From an uncultured Cellulophaga sp. (GTDB lineage Bacteria > Bacteroidota > Bacteroidia > Flavobacteriales > Flavobacteriaceae), in NCBI GenBank assembly GCA_947492955.1, contig CANLOV010000011.1, forward strand, positions 43,042 through 107,041: a stretch of DNA of 64,000 nucleotides, written 5' to 3'. This document shows positions 34,063-43,800 of this stretch, piece after piece (position 1 is the stretch's first letter; every line of letters starts with the position of its first letter). A program made the translations under genes and the position numbers. The notes below the pieces were generated by a model. The model saw only the letters and a list, made by a program, of their open reading frames with translations. It was not told the origin of the DNA and ran no database searches.

Positions 34063-35868
34063 ATGACAAAATTTGAAGAACTAGGACTAGATCAGTCCCT
34101 GCTTGATGGTATTAAAGATTTAGGATTTGAAAGTCCGTCCGAAGTACAAGAAAAAGCAATTCCAATCTTATTAGAAGACGATACCGATTTAGTTGCTCTT
34201 GCCCAAACAGGTACAGGAAAAACGGCTGCTTTTGGTTTTCCTTTAATACAAAAAATAGATAGTGCTAGTAGAACTACTCAAGGGCTTATCTTATCTCCAA
34301 CAAGAGAACTTTGCTTACAAATAACCAATGAGTTAAAACTATACTCTAAATACGAAAAAGGAGTAAATGTAGTTGCTATTTATGGTGGAGCAAGTATTTC
34401 TGACCAAGCAAGACAAATACAAAGAGGTGCACAAATTGTTGTTGCAACCCCTGGTAGAATGAAAGATATGATTAACCGTAGAATGGTTGATATTTCTAAA
34501 ATTGATTATTGTGTTTTAGATGAAGCAGATGAAATGCTTAATATGGGATTCTTTGAAGATATAAAGGATATCCTTTCTAACACACCAGACGAAAAATCTA
34601 CTTGGTTATTCTCTGCTACTATGCCAAGAGAAGTATCTACAATTGCTAAAAAGTTTATGTACAACCCTAAGGAAATTACGGTTGGTGCAAAAAACTCTGG
34701 TGCATCTACAGTACAACACGAGTATTATATGGTTAGCGGTAGAGACCGTTACCCAGCTTTAAAAAGATTAGCAGATACAAACCCTGGTATCTTTTCTGTA
34801 GTTTTTTGCCGTACTAAAAGAGATACGCAGAGAGTAGCAGAAATGCTTATCGAAGATGGTTACAATGCTGGCGCTTTACACGGAGATTTAAGTCAGAACC
34901 AAAGAGATATGGTAATGAACTCTTTCCGTAAAAAGCAAATACAAATGTTAGTAGCAACCGATGTTGCTGCACGTGGTATAGATGTAGACGATGTAACACA
35001 CGTAATAAATTATCAATTACCAGACGAAGTAGAAACTTATACGCACCGTAGTGGCCGTACAGGTAGAGCTGGTAAATCTGGTATTTCAATGGTTTTAGTA
35101 ACTAAAAGTGAGTTCCGTAAAATAAGAGCCATTGAAAATAAAATAAATCAAAAATTCCTTACCAAAAAGATTCCTACAGGAATGGAAATTTGCGAAATAC
35201 AACTATATCATTTAGCAAATAAAATAAAGGAAACAGAAATTAATGAAGATGTAGAAAACTATTTACCAGCTATTAATGAGGTTTTAGCTGATGTAGATCG
35301 CGAAGAATTAATTAAGAAAATTGTTTCTGTAGAATTTTCTCGTTTCTATAATTATTACAAAAAAGCAAAAGATTTAAATTCTCCTGGCGAAAGAGGTGAT
35401 AGAGATGATCGTAGAGATAGAACAAATAGTAGAGAAATTCCGGCTAATGGTTCTGTTCGTTATTTCATTAATATTGGAGAAAAAGACGATTACGATTGGA
35501 TGTCTTTAAAAGACTTCCTAAAAGATACATTAGATTTAGGTAGAGATGCTATTTTTAAAGTAGATGTTAAAGAAAGTTTCTCTTTCTTTAACACAGATGC
35601 TTCTCATACAGAAAAAATATTAGCAACCTTCCAAGATTTTAAAGTAGACGGAAGATTTGTAAATGTTGAAATATCTAAAAACCCAGGCGGTGGAGGTCGC
35701 GGAAGAAGAAGTGGCGGCGGTGGCGGCTACAGAGGCGGTCGCGATAGAGACCGTGGCGGAAGAAGAAGAGAAGGTGGAAATTCTTCTTACGGAGGGTCTA
35801 GGCGCTCTAGTGGTGGATCCGGAGGTTCTGACCGAGGCAGAAGCAGAAGAAGAAATGGTTTTAGTTAA
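34063..35868 (+). CDS. deaD: DEAD-box ATP-dependent RNA helicase (DeaD/CsdA type)
   Basis: A 601-residue helicase with the Q motif (FEELGLDQSLLDGIKDLGFE near residue 4), Walker A AQTGTGKTAAFGFPL near 47, PTRELC, VLDEADEMLNMGFF near 150, SATMPRE near 185, and the C-terminal helicase lobe ending with HRSGRTGRAGKSG near 327. Residues about 465-550 look like a DbpA-type RNA-binding domain (RYFINIGEKDDYDWMSLKDF). The last 45 residues are an Arg/Gly-rich unstructured tail. It unwinds RNA in ribosome assembly and mRNA turnover, above all in the cold. It has its own promoter, a long leader and a terminator. Confidence 0.93.
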   Translation: MTKFEELGLDQSLLDGIKDLGFESPSEVQEKAIPILLEDDTDLVALAQTGTGKTAAFGFPLIQKIDSASRTTQGLILSPTRELCLQITNELKLYSKYEKGVNVVAIYGGASISDQARQIQRGAQIVVATPGRMKDMINRRMVDISKIDYCVLDEADEMLNMGFFEDIKDILSNTPDEKSTWLFSATMPREVSTIAKKFMYNPKEITVGAKNSGASTVQHEYYMVSGRDRYPALKRLADTNPGIFSVVFCRTKRDTQRVAEMLIEDGYNAGALHGDLSQNQRDMVMNSFRKKQIQMLVATDVAARGIDVDDVTHVINYQLPDEVETYTHRSGRTGRAGKSGISMVLVTKSEFRKIRAIENKINQKFLTKKIPTGMEICEIQLYHLANKIKETEINEDVENYLPAINEVLADVDREELIKKIVSVEFSRFYNYYKKAKDLNSPGERGDRDDRRDRTNSREIPANGSVRYFINIGEKDDYDWMSLKDFLKDTLDLGRDAIFKVDVKESFSFFNTDASHTEKILATFQDFKVDGRFVNVEISKNPGGGGRGRRSGGGGGYRGGRDRDRGGRRREGGNSSYGGSRRSSGGSGGSDRGRSRRRNGFS

Positions 35869-35875
35869 TACTATA

Positions 35876-35906
35876 TTAAAAAATACGCTCCGGCGTATTT
35901 TTTTTG
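35876..35906 (+). terminator. Intrinsic terminator after the helicase gene
   Basis: AAATACGC (35881-35888) and GCGTATTT form an 8-base stem with loop TCCG, followed by a run of T, directly after the helicase stop. Confidence 0.9.
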
Positions 35907-35943
35907 TTTAGTTTAGTATATTTAAGCTTGTATCCTACAATTT

Positions 35944-36723
35944 ATGAAAAACCATATATTATTATTTTTCTTATTTATTTGTGCCATTAGCTTTTCTCAG
36001 AAAGACAATACTAATATTGATAAAGAAATAAAAGCAGTTATTGTTAACGCACAAACCGATGCTCCTTTAGAAAGTGTACACGTTGTTAACTTAAATAAAG
36101 TTATTGGTACTATTACAAATGAAAAAGGAGAGTTTACTATACCTGCTACTGTAAATGATACTATATATTTTACTTTTTTAGGTTTTAAACCCCAAAAAGT
36201 AAGGGTTACTAATGATATGTTTAAGTTTAAAGACACTAAAATTACCCTTACAGAATTAGCATATGCGTTGGAAGAAGTAGTTGTAAGACCCTACCAACTC
36301 ACAGGCTTCTTAGAAATAGATGTTAAAAACCTACCCCTAAACGATGGTTTTCAATATCGCATCTCTGGGTTATCTCGTGGTTACGAAGCTGGCAGTAGAA
36401 ACCCAAGTGCTGTAACCAAAGTATTAGGAGCCATACTAAACCCCGCAGATTTACTACGGAATTTATTTGGTAAGCGTCCTAACCAAATGAAAAAATTGCG
36501 TAAAATTCAGCAAGATGACCAAATTAGTGATTTACTAGCGTCTAAGTTTGATCGCCAAACAATAACAGAATTACTTCAGATAGAAAAAATGGATATCGAT
36601 GATATTCTTACCAATTGCAACTATTCTAAATCTTTTATTGCAACTGCAAACGATTTACAAATATTAGAAGCAATCAGTGGCTGCTACGAAGATTTTAAAG
36701 TATTAAATAGAAAGAAAAAATAA
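35944..36723 (+). CDS. Exported carboxypeptidase-like regulatory domain protein
   Basis: A 259-residue protein with a Sec signal peptide (ending near AISFSQ). The next 80 residues form a CarboxypepD_reg-like beta-sandwich (APLESVHVVNLNKVIGTITN, KGEFTIPATVNDTIYFTFLG) with a TonB-receptor-like linker end (ALEEVVVRPYQLTG). The C-terminal half is helical and basic with no recognised domain. Such domains usually sit in front of TonB-dependent receptors; here no plug or barrel follows. It stands alone, between the helicase terminator and the convergent trmH gene. Confidence 0.8.
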   Translation: MKNHILLFFLFICAISFSQKDNTNIDKEIKAVIVNAQTDAPLESVHVVNLNKVIGTITNEKGEFTIPATVNDTIYFTFLGFKPQKVRVTNDMFKFKDTKITLTELAYALEEVVVRPYQLTGFLEIDVKNLPLNDGFQYRISGLSRGYEAGSRNPSAVTKVLGAILNPADLLRNLFGKRPNQMKKLRKIQQDDQISDLLASKFDRQTITELLQIEKMDIDDILTNCNYSKSFIATANDLQILEAISGCYEDFKVLNRKKK

Positions 36724-36813
36724 GCCTAATATACTTAGAAAAGTGATTTTAAAATCTTTTATAAGATTTATATTAATAGAAAACACACAGTGCTAAGTAT
36801 AAAATTACTTTTC

Positions 36814-37473
36814 TTATTTATTTTCATCAGCATATCGTTTTAAAATAGCATCAATACTTTGTATAGATTTTTTTGTCCAATCTAACTGTTTTTCTAGCTT
36901 TTCATCTGCCGTTAACTCCCATGCTATATCAGACTTTTTTAATTTGGTTGTAAGCGCTTGTAATATAATAGCTGCTGATACCGATATATTTAAACTTTCT
37001 GTAAAACCTATCATTGGTATTTTTAAATAACCGTCTGCCTGTTTAATTACCTCATCACTTAATCCATCTTTTTCGGTACCAAAAAACAAAGCTACTTTAT
37101 CATCAATCTTAAAATCATCTAACAAACAAGAATCATTATGTGGTGTTGTAGCAATAATTTTATAACCTTTTTCTCTTAATGTTTTAATACAATCTTCTGT
37201 TGTACTATAGCGATGCACATCTACCCATTGTTGTGCTCCCATAGCTATATTTTTATCTAATGTTTCTCCAAACCTACGCTCTATTAAATGTGCTTCTTGC
37301 ACACCAAAGACTTCACAGCTACGAACTACAGCACTTGCATTATGAGCCTGAAAAACATCTTCTACCGCCACCGTAATATGTTTGGTACGTTGCGCTAATA
37401 TTTTAATAAACCTTTCTTTACGCTCAGGAGTAATTATTTCTTCTAAAAATGTTAAAAGTTGTTCATCAATCAT
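36814..37473 (-). CDS. trmH: TrmH family tRNA/rRNA ribose 2'-O-methyltransferase
   Basis: A 219-residue SpoU-type enzyme: ITVAVEDVFQAHNASAVVRS near residue 33 (motif 1, with the catalytic Arg), ALFFGTEKDGLSDEVI near 127 (motif 2) and IPMIGFTESLNISVSAAIIL near 150 (motif 3), the S-adenosylmethionine-binding trefoil knot. Like E. coli TrmH it has helical extensions at both ends, which favours tRNA Gm18 methylation over rRNA methylation. It is divergent from the sirtuin gene. Confidence 0.88.
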   Translation of the reverse strand: MIDEQLLTFLEEIITPERKERFIKILAQRTKHITVAVEDVFQAHNASAVVRSCEVFGVQEAHLIERRFGETLDKNIAMGAQQWVDVHRYSTTEDCIKTLREKGYKIIATTPHNDSCLLDDFKIDDKVALFFGTEKDGLSDEVIKQADGYLKIPMIGFTESLNISVSAAIILQALTTKLKKSDIAWELTADEKLEKQLDWTKKSIQSIDAILKRYADENK

Positions 37474-37532
37474 AGCACCAATATAATGAAAAAGTCTATT
37501 TTTAAACTGAAATTATTTTTTAGTTTAAGTAT

Positions 37533-38228
37533 ATGAAACCAAAAATAGTAATATTAACTGGTGCCGGTATTAGTGCAGAAAGTGGTATTAATACTTTTAG
37601 AGATGCAGATGGTTTATGGGAAGGACACGATGTTATGGAAGTTGCTTCTCCGCAAGGTTTTGCTAATAATCCTGAATTAGTTTTAGAATTCTACAACCAA
37701 AGAAGAAGGCAGTTATTAACGGTTTTCCCTAACAAAGCGCACAAAGCATTAGCTACATTAGAAAAATACTATGATGTAACTATTATTACCCAAAATGTAG
37801 ACGATTTACACGAGCGTGCCAAAAGTTCTAATATTATACACATACATGGCGAACTATTAAAAGTAAGAAGTACAGTAAACGAAAACCATGTTTTAGACTG
37901 GACAAAAGACCTTAACCTGGGTGATGTGGATACAAACGGACACCAATTACGCCCTCATATTGTTTGGTTTGGAGAACAAGTACCTCTTTTAGAAAAAGCC
38001 ATAGAAATTACGCAACAGGCAGATATTCTTATTATTATAGGAACTTCTATGCAAGTATATCCTGCTGCCAGCCTTGTAAACTATGCACCCTTACAAACTA
38101 CTATTTATTTTATAGATCCAAAACCAAAAATGCAATCAACAGATTTTAATAATTTAACTATTATACCAAAAACAGCCGTTAATGGTGTGCCTACTTTGGT
38201 AAATTCCCTAATTGATAAAGTACTTTAG
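37533..38228 (+). CDS. cobB: NAD-dependent protein deacylase, sirtuin (CobB/SIRT5-like)
   Basis: A 231-residue sirtuin with GAGISAESGINTFRDADGLW near residue 8, the class III Tyr-x-x-Arg (YNQR, near 56) that reads succinyl or malonyl groups, TQNVDDLHERA near 90 and catalytic His in IIHIHGELLKVR. The segment after it, where most sirtuins have four zinc-binding cysteines, contains none. GTSMQVYPAASLVNY near 170 completes the NAD site. It should remove acyl groups, especially acidic ones, from lysines. Its last 38 bases overlap the end of the convergent haem-binding protein gene. Confidence 0.92.
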   Translation: MKPKIVILTGAGISAESGINTFRDADGLWEGHDVMEVASPQGFANNPELVLEFYNQRRRQLLTVFPNKAHKALATLEKYYDVTIITQNVDDLHERAKSSNIIHIHGELLKVRSTVNENHVLDWTKDLNLGDVDTNGHQLRPHIVWFGEQVPLLEKAIEITQQADILIIIGTSMQVYPAASLVNYAPLQTTIYFIDPKPKMQSTDFNNLTIIPKTAVNGVPTLVNSLIDKVL

Positions 38229-38664
38229 TTTGCTTAGCCCAAGCCATAACTGCCTCTTTTTCTTGTGCTGATAATATTGCATTAGTATGTGTCCAAGTAT
38301 ATTCACTTAAAGGCATTTCTCCTTCTTCTACCTCTTCTACAAGTTCTTCTAGTTTATGAGCTTTCTTTTTAGCAGTATACTTTTCCCAATCCGAAAAATT
38401 AAGATGCTCTTTTCCTTCATCAATATGGTGTGCTAACCAATAAGAAATAGGAGCTACATTATTATACCATGGATAGTTCGTATTATTCGTATGGCAATCG
38501 TAACAAGCATTTTCTAAAATCAGCTTTACTTCTTTAGATGGGTTTGTTTCCGATATAAAAACAGCAGTATGGTCTGTAGTATTTATATTTTTATATGGTC
38601 TATAAAATTGCATTCCTAAAAACACAAATAATGCAAATATCAATACTCTTTTAATTGTTTTCAT
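38191..38664 (-). CDS. Periplasmic haem-binding domain protein (CxxCH)
   Basis: A 157-residue protein with an N-terminal membrane anchor or signal (KRVLIFALFVFLGMQFYRPY) and the haem_bd-type core: CYDCHTNNTNYPWYNNVAPI (a CxxCH site for covalent haem), HHIDEGKEHLNFSDWEKY near 90 and a C-terminal LSAQEKEAVMAWAK. Family members are common in Bacteroidota and are thought to be periplasmic c-type haem proteins. The gene ends inside the 3' end of the convergent sirtuin gene. Confidence 0.88.
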   Translation of the reverse strand: MKTIKRVLIFALFVFLGMQFYRPYKNINTTDHTAVFISETNPSKEVKLILENACYDCHTNNTNYPWYNNVAPISYWLAHHIDEGKEHLNFSDWEKYTAKKKAHKLEELVEEVEEGEMPLSEYTWTHTNAILSAQEKEAVMAWAKQTKVLYQLGNLPK

Positions 38665-38767
38665 ATAAATATTTTTAGTTAATTTTATTTATTATTTATC
38701 CTTACTCAATAAAGGATATAAAAACTTATTTAAGCAAAAAATAGTACACACTAAATATACAAATTAA

Positions 38768-39325
38768 GTGACACCAGAAGAGCTTTACAATAGTTTAAAT
38801 TATGTAAACCATTCTAGAGAAAAACGTAAAGAAATGGCTAGCTTAATTCTAAATAATACAGACTTAATACAACCTTTATTAGAAATTGCTTTTAAAGTAC
38901 ACAATCCTATTTCTTGTAAAGCATGTTGGGTATTAGAATTTACTGCCAAAGAACAATTAAGTTATATTTTTCCATATTTAGATTATTTTACCAACAACAT
39001 TTCTAAAGTACACCTAGACCCAGCTGTAAGGCCTATGGCTAAAATATGTGAATACTTAATAAGCTCATATTTTTCTAAAACCACAAATGCAACACAAACA
39101 ATATTAACCAATACACATTTAGAATTAATTGCTACTTCTTGTTTCGATTGGCTTATTGGCAACCACAAAGTAGCGGCACAAGCGTATAGCATGACGTGCT
39201 TACAACTCCTAGGTAAAAAATATGATTGGATACATCCTGAGTTGCGATTGGTTTTAGAGCAAAATTACGCTACAGGAAGTGCCGCTTATAAAGCTAGGGC
39301 AAGAATGGTTCTGGCTAAAATTTAA
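38768..39325 (+). CDS. HEAT-repeat-like helical protein upstream of purB
   Basis: A 185-residue all-helical soluble protein with no Met codon at the front; the GTG at 38768 is the likely start. Helical pairs such as LIQPLLEIAFKVHNPISCKA and FDWLIGNHKVAAQAYSMTCL read as HEAT/adaptin-like repeats. No catalytic motif is visible. It lies 78 bases before purB on the same strand. I recognise no named family, and the function is unknown. Confidence 0.75.
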   Translation: MTPEELYNSLNYVNHSREKRKEMASLILNNTDLIQPLLEIAFKVHNPISCKACWVLEFTAKEQLSYIFPYLDYFTNNISKVHLDPAVRPMAKICEYLISSYFSKTTNATQTILTNTHLELIATSCFDWLIGNHKVAAQAYSMTCLQLLGKKYDWIHPELRLVLEQNYATGSAAYKARARMVLAKI

Positions 39326-39365
39326 CTTCTAACATACACGCTATTAAAATTTAAGAAGTTATACC

Positions 39366-39373
39366 TATATTTG
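39366..39373 (+). promoter_or_regulatory. TAnnTTTG box upstream of purB
   Basis: TATATTTG matches the -7 consensus, 31 bases before the purB ATG. It sits just after an inverted repeat TAACTTCT (39323-39330)/AGAAGTTA (39354-39361) that starts at the upstream gene's stop codon. A TTG box is not obvious. Confidence 0.45.
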
Positions 39374-39403
39374 CCCCTTCTTAAAAAACCAATCTTTTAA
39401 CAG

Positions 39404-40747
39404 ATGTCATTAAACAATTTAAATGCTATTTCTCCTATTGATGGGAGATACAGAAGTAAAGTAGATAGTTTAGGTTCTTTTTTTTCTGAAGAAGCCTTAA
39501 TAAAATATAGAGTTCGTGTAGAGGTAGAATATTTTATTGCTTTATGCGAAATTCCATTACCGCAACTTTCTTCTTTTGATGCTTCTAAATTTGATGCCCT
39601 ACGTAAAATATATACCAATTTTACTACCGAAGATGCGCAAGCTATAAAAGACATAGAAAAAGTAACGAACCACGATGTAAAAGCTGTTGAGTATTTTATA
39701 AAAGAAGCTTTTGATAAACTTGGTTTACAAGAATACAAAGAGTTTATCCATTTTGGATTAACTTCTCAGGATATAAACAATACTGCTATTCCGCTTTCTA
39801 TTAAAGAAGCAATGAATGATGTGTATGTACCACAATACAAAGAGATAGCAACAAAACTAGAAGAATTAACTGCCGAATGGGCAGCAATTCCTATGCTAGC
39901 TCGTACACACGGACAACCAGCCTCTCCTACCCGATTAGGAAAGGAAATTGCTGTTTTTGTAGAACGATTAAAAGAACAATTTAATTTATTAAACGATATT
40001 CCTTGTGCTGCTAAATTTGGCGGTGCTACAGGTAACTTTAATGCACATAAAGTAGCTTACCCGCAAATAGATTGGAAAGCTTTTGGACAAAAATTTGTGC
40101 AAGAAAAATTAGGATTACACCATTCTTTCCCTACAACACAAATAGAACACTATGATCATATGGCTGCTTTATTTGATGGTTTAAAAAGAATAAATACAAT
40201 TATCATAGATTTAGACAGAGATTTCTGGACTTATGTATCTATGGATTATTTTAAACAAAAAATTAAAAAAGGAGAAGTTGGTTCTTCTGCTATGCCACAT
40301 AAAGTTAACCCAATAGATTTTGAAAATTCTGAAGGAAATTTAGGAATAGCAAATGCTATTTTTGAGCATTTAGCGGCAAAACTACCTGTATCTAGATTAC
40401 AGAGAGATTTAACAGATAGTACAGTGCTAAGAAATGTAGGTGTACCATTTGCACATACTATTATTGCTTTCTCTTCTACTTTAAAAGGGTTAAATAAATT
40501 ACTATTAAATAAAGAAAAGTTTGAACAAGATTTAGAAAATAACTGGGCGGTAGTTGCAGAAGCTATCCAAACTATTTTAAGACGCGAGGCGTACCCTAAC
40601 CCTTATGAGGCATTAAAAGGACTAACGCGTACTAACGAAAAAATAACACAGCAATCTATTGCTAGTTTTATAGATACCCTAGAAGTATCTGATGCTATTA
40701 AAGCTGAATTAAAAGTGATTACACCTAGTAATTATACTGGGATTTAA
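39404..40747 (+). CDS. purB: Adenylosuccinate lyase
   Basis: A 447-residue member of the fumarase/argininosuccinate lyase superfamily. It starts LNAISPIDGRYRSKVDSLGS, has HFGLTSQDINNTA near residue 125, ARTHGQPASPTRLGKEI near 165 and the superfamily signature GSSAMPHKVNPIDFENSEGN near 290. PurB acts twice in purine synthesis, releasing fumarate from SAICAR and from adenylosuccinate. The long form with the PIDGRY start is the E. coli-type PurB. A perfect-palindrome terminator follows. Confidence 0.96.
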   Translation: MSLNNLNAISPIDGRYRSKVDSLGSFFSEEALIKYRVRVEVEYFIALCEIPLPQLSSFDASKFDALRKIYTNFTTEDAQAIKDIEKVTNHDVKAVEYFIKEAFDKLGLQEYKEFIHFGLTSQDINNTAIPLSIKEAMNDVYVPQYKEIATKLEELTAEWAAIPMLARTHGQPASPTRLGKEIAVFVERLKEQFNLLNDIPCAAKFGGATGNFNAHKVAYPQIDWKAFGQKFVQEKLGLHHSFPTTQIEHYDHMAALFDGLKRINTIIIDLDRDFWTYVSMDYFKQKIKKGEVGSSAMPHKVNPIDFENSEGNLGIANAIFEHLAAKLPVSRLQRDLTDSTVLRNVGVPFAHTIIAFSSTLKGLNKLLLNKEKFEQDLENNWAVVAEAIQTILRREAYPNPYEALKGLTRTNEKITQQSIASFIDTLEVSDAIKAELKVITPSNYTGI

Positions 40748-40768
40748 AACACATAATTTTACTCCATA

Positions 40769-40812
40769 AAAAAAGGTCGTATAGAAATTAATTTCTATAC
40801 GACCTTTTGCAT
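40769..40812. terminator. Bidirectional intrinsic terminator (perfect palindrome)
   Basis: 40771-40808 is a 38-base perfect palindrome (arms AAAAGGTCGTATAGAAATT and its complement), bordered by A and T runs. It lies between the convergent purB gene and the giant nuclease gene and serves both. Confidence 0.9.
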
Positions 40813-40828
40813 TATCAATATTTAGATT

Positions 40829-43800
40829 TTACCTCTTCACCAATATCCTAGTTTTTTGAACTTTACCATTTACTAGTACTTTTAAGTAATAATGACCTCT
40901 ACTTAAATATCGTAAATTATACGTTAATGTAGTTTCTCCTTTATTTAACTGTTCACTTTTCTTAAATACCTTAGCTCCATAACAGTTAAAAATAACAAAC
41001 TTAACATCTGCTGCTTCGTTACTTTTAAGTTTAATATTTAAATTATTCTTAATAGAATTAGGGTACACTTTTAGGTTTGTAATAACTACCTGACTACCAT
41101 CACAAGAACCTAAAGTTGCTCCATAATATTTAATATATCTTTCTGCTTTCCATTGAGGCATACAAAATGTTCTTCCTCTATAACAAATCTGAACTTTTTG
41201 TTTGTTAGGGTTATTTCCACACCTAACATCATCTACATCAACAGTTATTGCCGCTGTTGCTGTACAACCTTTAGCATCTGTTACAATTACACTATAGGTG
41301 GTAGTTTCTTCTGGACATACTTTTAATTCTTCTGTTGTTTCTTTAGTATTCCACTCGTAAGTATAGGGTGCTACACCTCCATCTATTTGGGTTACTCCTA
41401 TAGTTGTACAAGATGCTGCTAGATATCCTAAAAATACTGTAGTATTTGCTGTAGTACTTAATCTAATAGGTGTTGGTTCTTCTATAAGAACTTCCTCTGT
41501 TACTTCACTACCCAGAGTATCTGTTACAATTACACTATAGGTTCCTGCTACTAATGCTGTTACTGTTTCAGTTGTTTGTCCGTTATTCCACTCGTAAGAA
41601 TATGGTTTTGAACCTCCTGTTACTACAACTGTTGCTGTACCATTAGCAGTTTCATTACAAGTAACATCTGTACCAGTTATACTAACTAATTCTAAGCCTT
41701 TTAACTGAAAACGTGCAGATACAGGAAAGTGATCCGATGTTGTTGTTGCATAATCACTATCATAAAATTCATAATGCACACGAACAGACTCATTTATATA
41801 ATTTTCTTCTAATTCATTGGTAATGGCAATATGGTCTATCATATTTTCTCTAAATACAAATGACCTAAAACCAGCATCGCTTAATGTACTTGAAACTATA
41901 TTATAATTTGTAGTATCCGCAGTATATACCTCAAAACTAGATGTAGTTACTGTAATATCTGCTACAGTTTCATCTACATCATCGTTATAATCTCCTAATA
42001 AAATTAATTTTGAATTTGCATACTGAGCATCCAAAGTATCTTTTAATACCTCAACATCATATTTACGCATATCGTATCTCCCTTGTGCGTCTGAACCGCT
42101 ATTAGCTCTGGCATGTAATGCTACAAGATTTATTTGTTCTGTTGCACCGTCAATGGTAACATCTGCCGTCATTAAAAATGGTAAGCGTCCACTTGCATAA
42201 AAACGGTCTGTAGTACTTGGATAATCTACTAAAGCTGAATCGTCTCCTCCATTATATAATGGATGTATAGATTCTAATAATACTTTTGTTTCAACAACAT
42301 TTACTGTGGTTGTATTATAAATAAATCCGACTTTTTGTTTTACACCAGTATCGTTTGGTCTAGAGACTGCTGGTGAAAGTACATAATCGTATCCTGGTAG
42401 TTCATTTACCATTTGCGCAAATAAAGCATCATCTGCTATTTCTTCTACCGTATAAACATCTGCATTTAATCTTCTTATAACTGCTTTTGTACTATCTTTC
42501 TGAATAGCATCTGACATTGAATTTCCTGCTGCTGGTGAATTAGCTTCATCTCCAAACCACTCTATATTCCAAGCCACTACATCAAAAGTTTCATCTTTTG
42601 GTATTTGTACTGGTATTGTTGGTGGCACATACTCCTCCGCACAAGACATATCTGCTTGTGACCTTGGTAGTATTTGGTGAATTTCGAAAAAACGCCCCAC
42701 TACTCCCGTAATTTCTGTACAAGTTTCTGGTTGCCCTAAGCCTACGATGGCTTCTACATCATTATCTATGCGCAATTCTCCTGTTCCTGATGCATCTGTT
42801 AGTTGATAGTTTGAATTTCCAAAAAGAATATCTCCTGGATCAGGGAAACTTGGATTTTCTATACGTACTAATTCTGCTGGATGATTTGCTAATTCGTTTA
42901 ATGTAATAGTTAATGGTTCTATTGGATTATTTGGTGTTCCGTTATTTTCTACATGAGTTACTGTTCCTATTTGTATTTGCTCTCTAAAAGTAGCTCTTGT
43001 TCCTGTTACTGTAATAGAATCTCCTACCATAAAAACCCCATCTCCATGAACTAATTCATCAAAAATAGCAATAGCTCCTGACTCATCTTGTAAATATGCA
43101 GACCCAAAAAACTCATCTACAACAGTTAACACACCACTTACAGTTATTACTTCTCCGTCTATAGTATTTCTAGCTTCTAAAATAGATATTGCTGTTGGTG
43201 GTGGTAATATTGCTCCATTTTCTGCTCCTGGTGTTGGAATTGCTTGTACATAAGTTGATGTACTTAATGCTTCTCCTGAACCATTTGCAAAACGTTGTAA
43301 TGAATGGCTGTCTTTATCCCCTGCTCCTCCTTCGTTTATTTGCGCTTCACCAGCGTTTAATAACACTAATAATTCTACATCGTCACTATCATTAGTATCA
43401 TATACCAAAGCATCTATTAAATTGTTTGTTGTAACTGTTGAATTATTAGGAAAATCTGTGGCATCTCCCATATATAAAGCTACGGCATCTGCTCCGTTTT
43501 GTAATCCGTTACTTGGTATTACTATTGATACGTTAGGTACTGCTGTATTTCCTATTACAAAATATCCTTCTGCGTTTGTTGTATATCCATCTAAATCATA
43601 GGCTGCATAACTTTGGTTGTTAGAACCATTGTAGAATACTAAAACAAAACCATCTAATACCGTATTTCCTACTCCACCATCGTACAGCTCTACAAATTCC
43701 ATCGTATCTGTACCTTCGGTATCGGCATCTAGTTCATTTATTAGGATAGAAGCTAGTGTTGGCGGTACAACAATTACTGCTCCGTTTTCTGCTCCTGGAG

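Noticed and set aside
35663..35911. 82-codon frame rich in Glu/Ala/Val at the end of the helicase gene
   Set aside because: It is the shifted reading of the Arg/Gly-rich tail and crosses the terminator.
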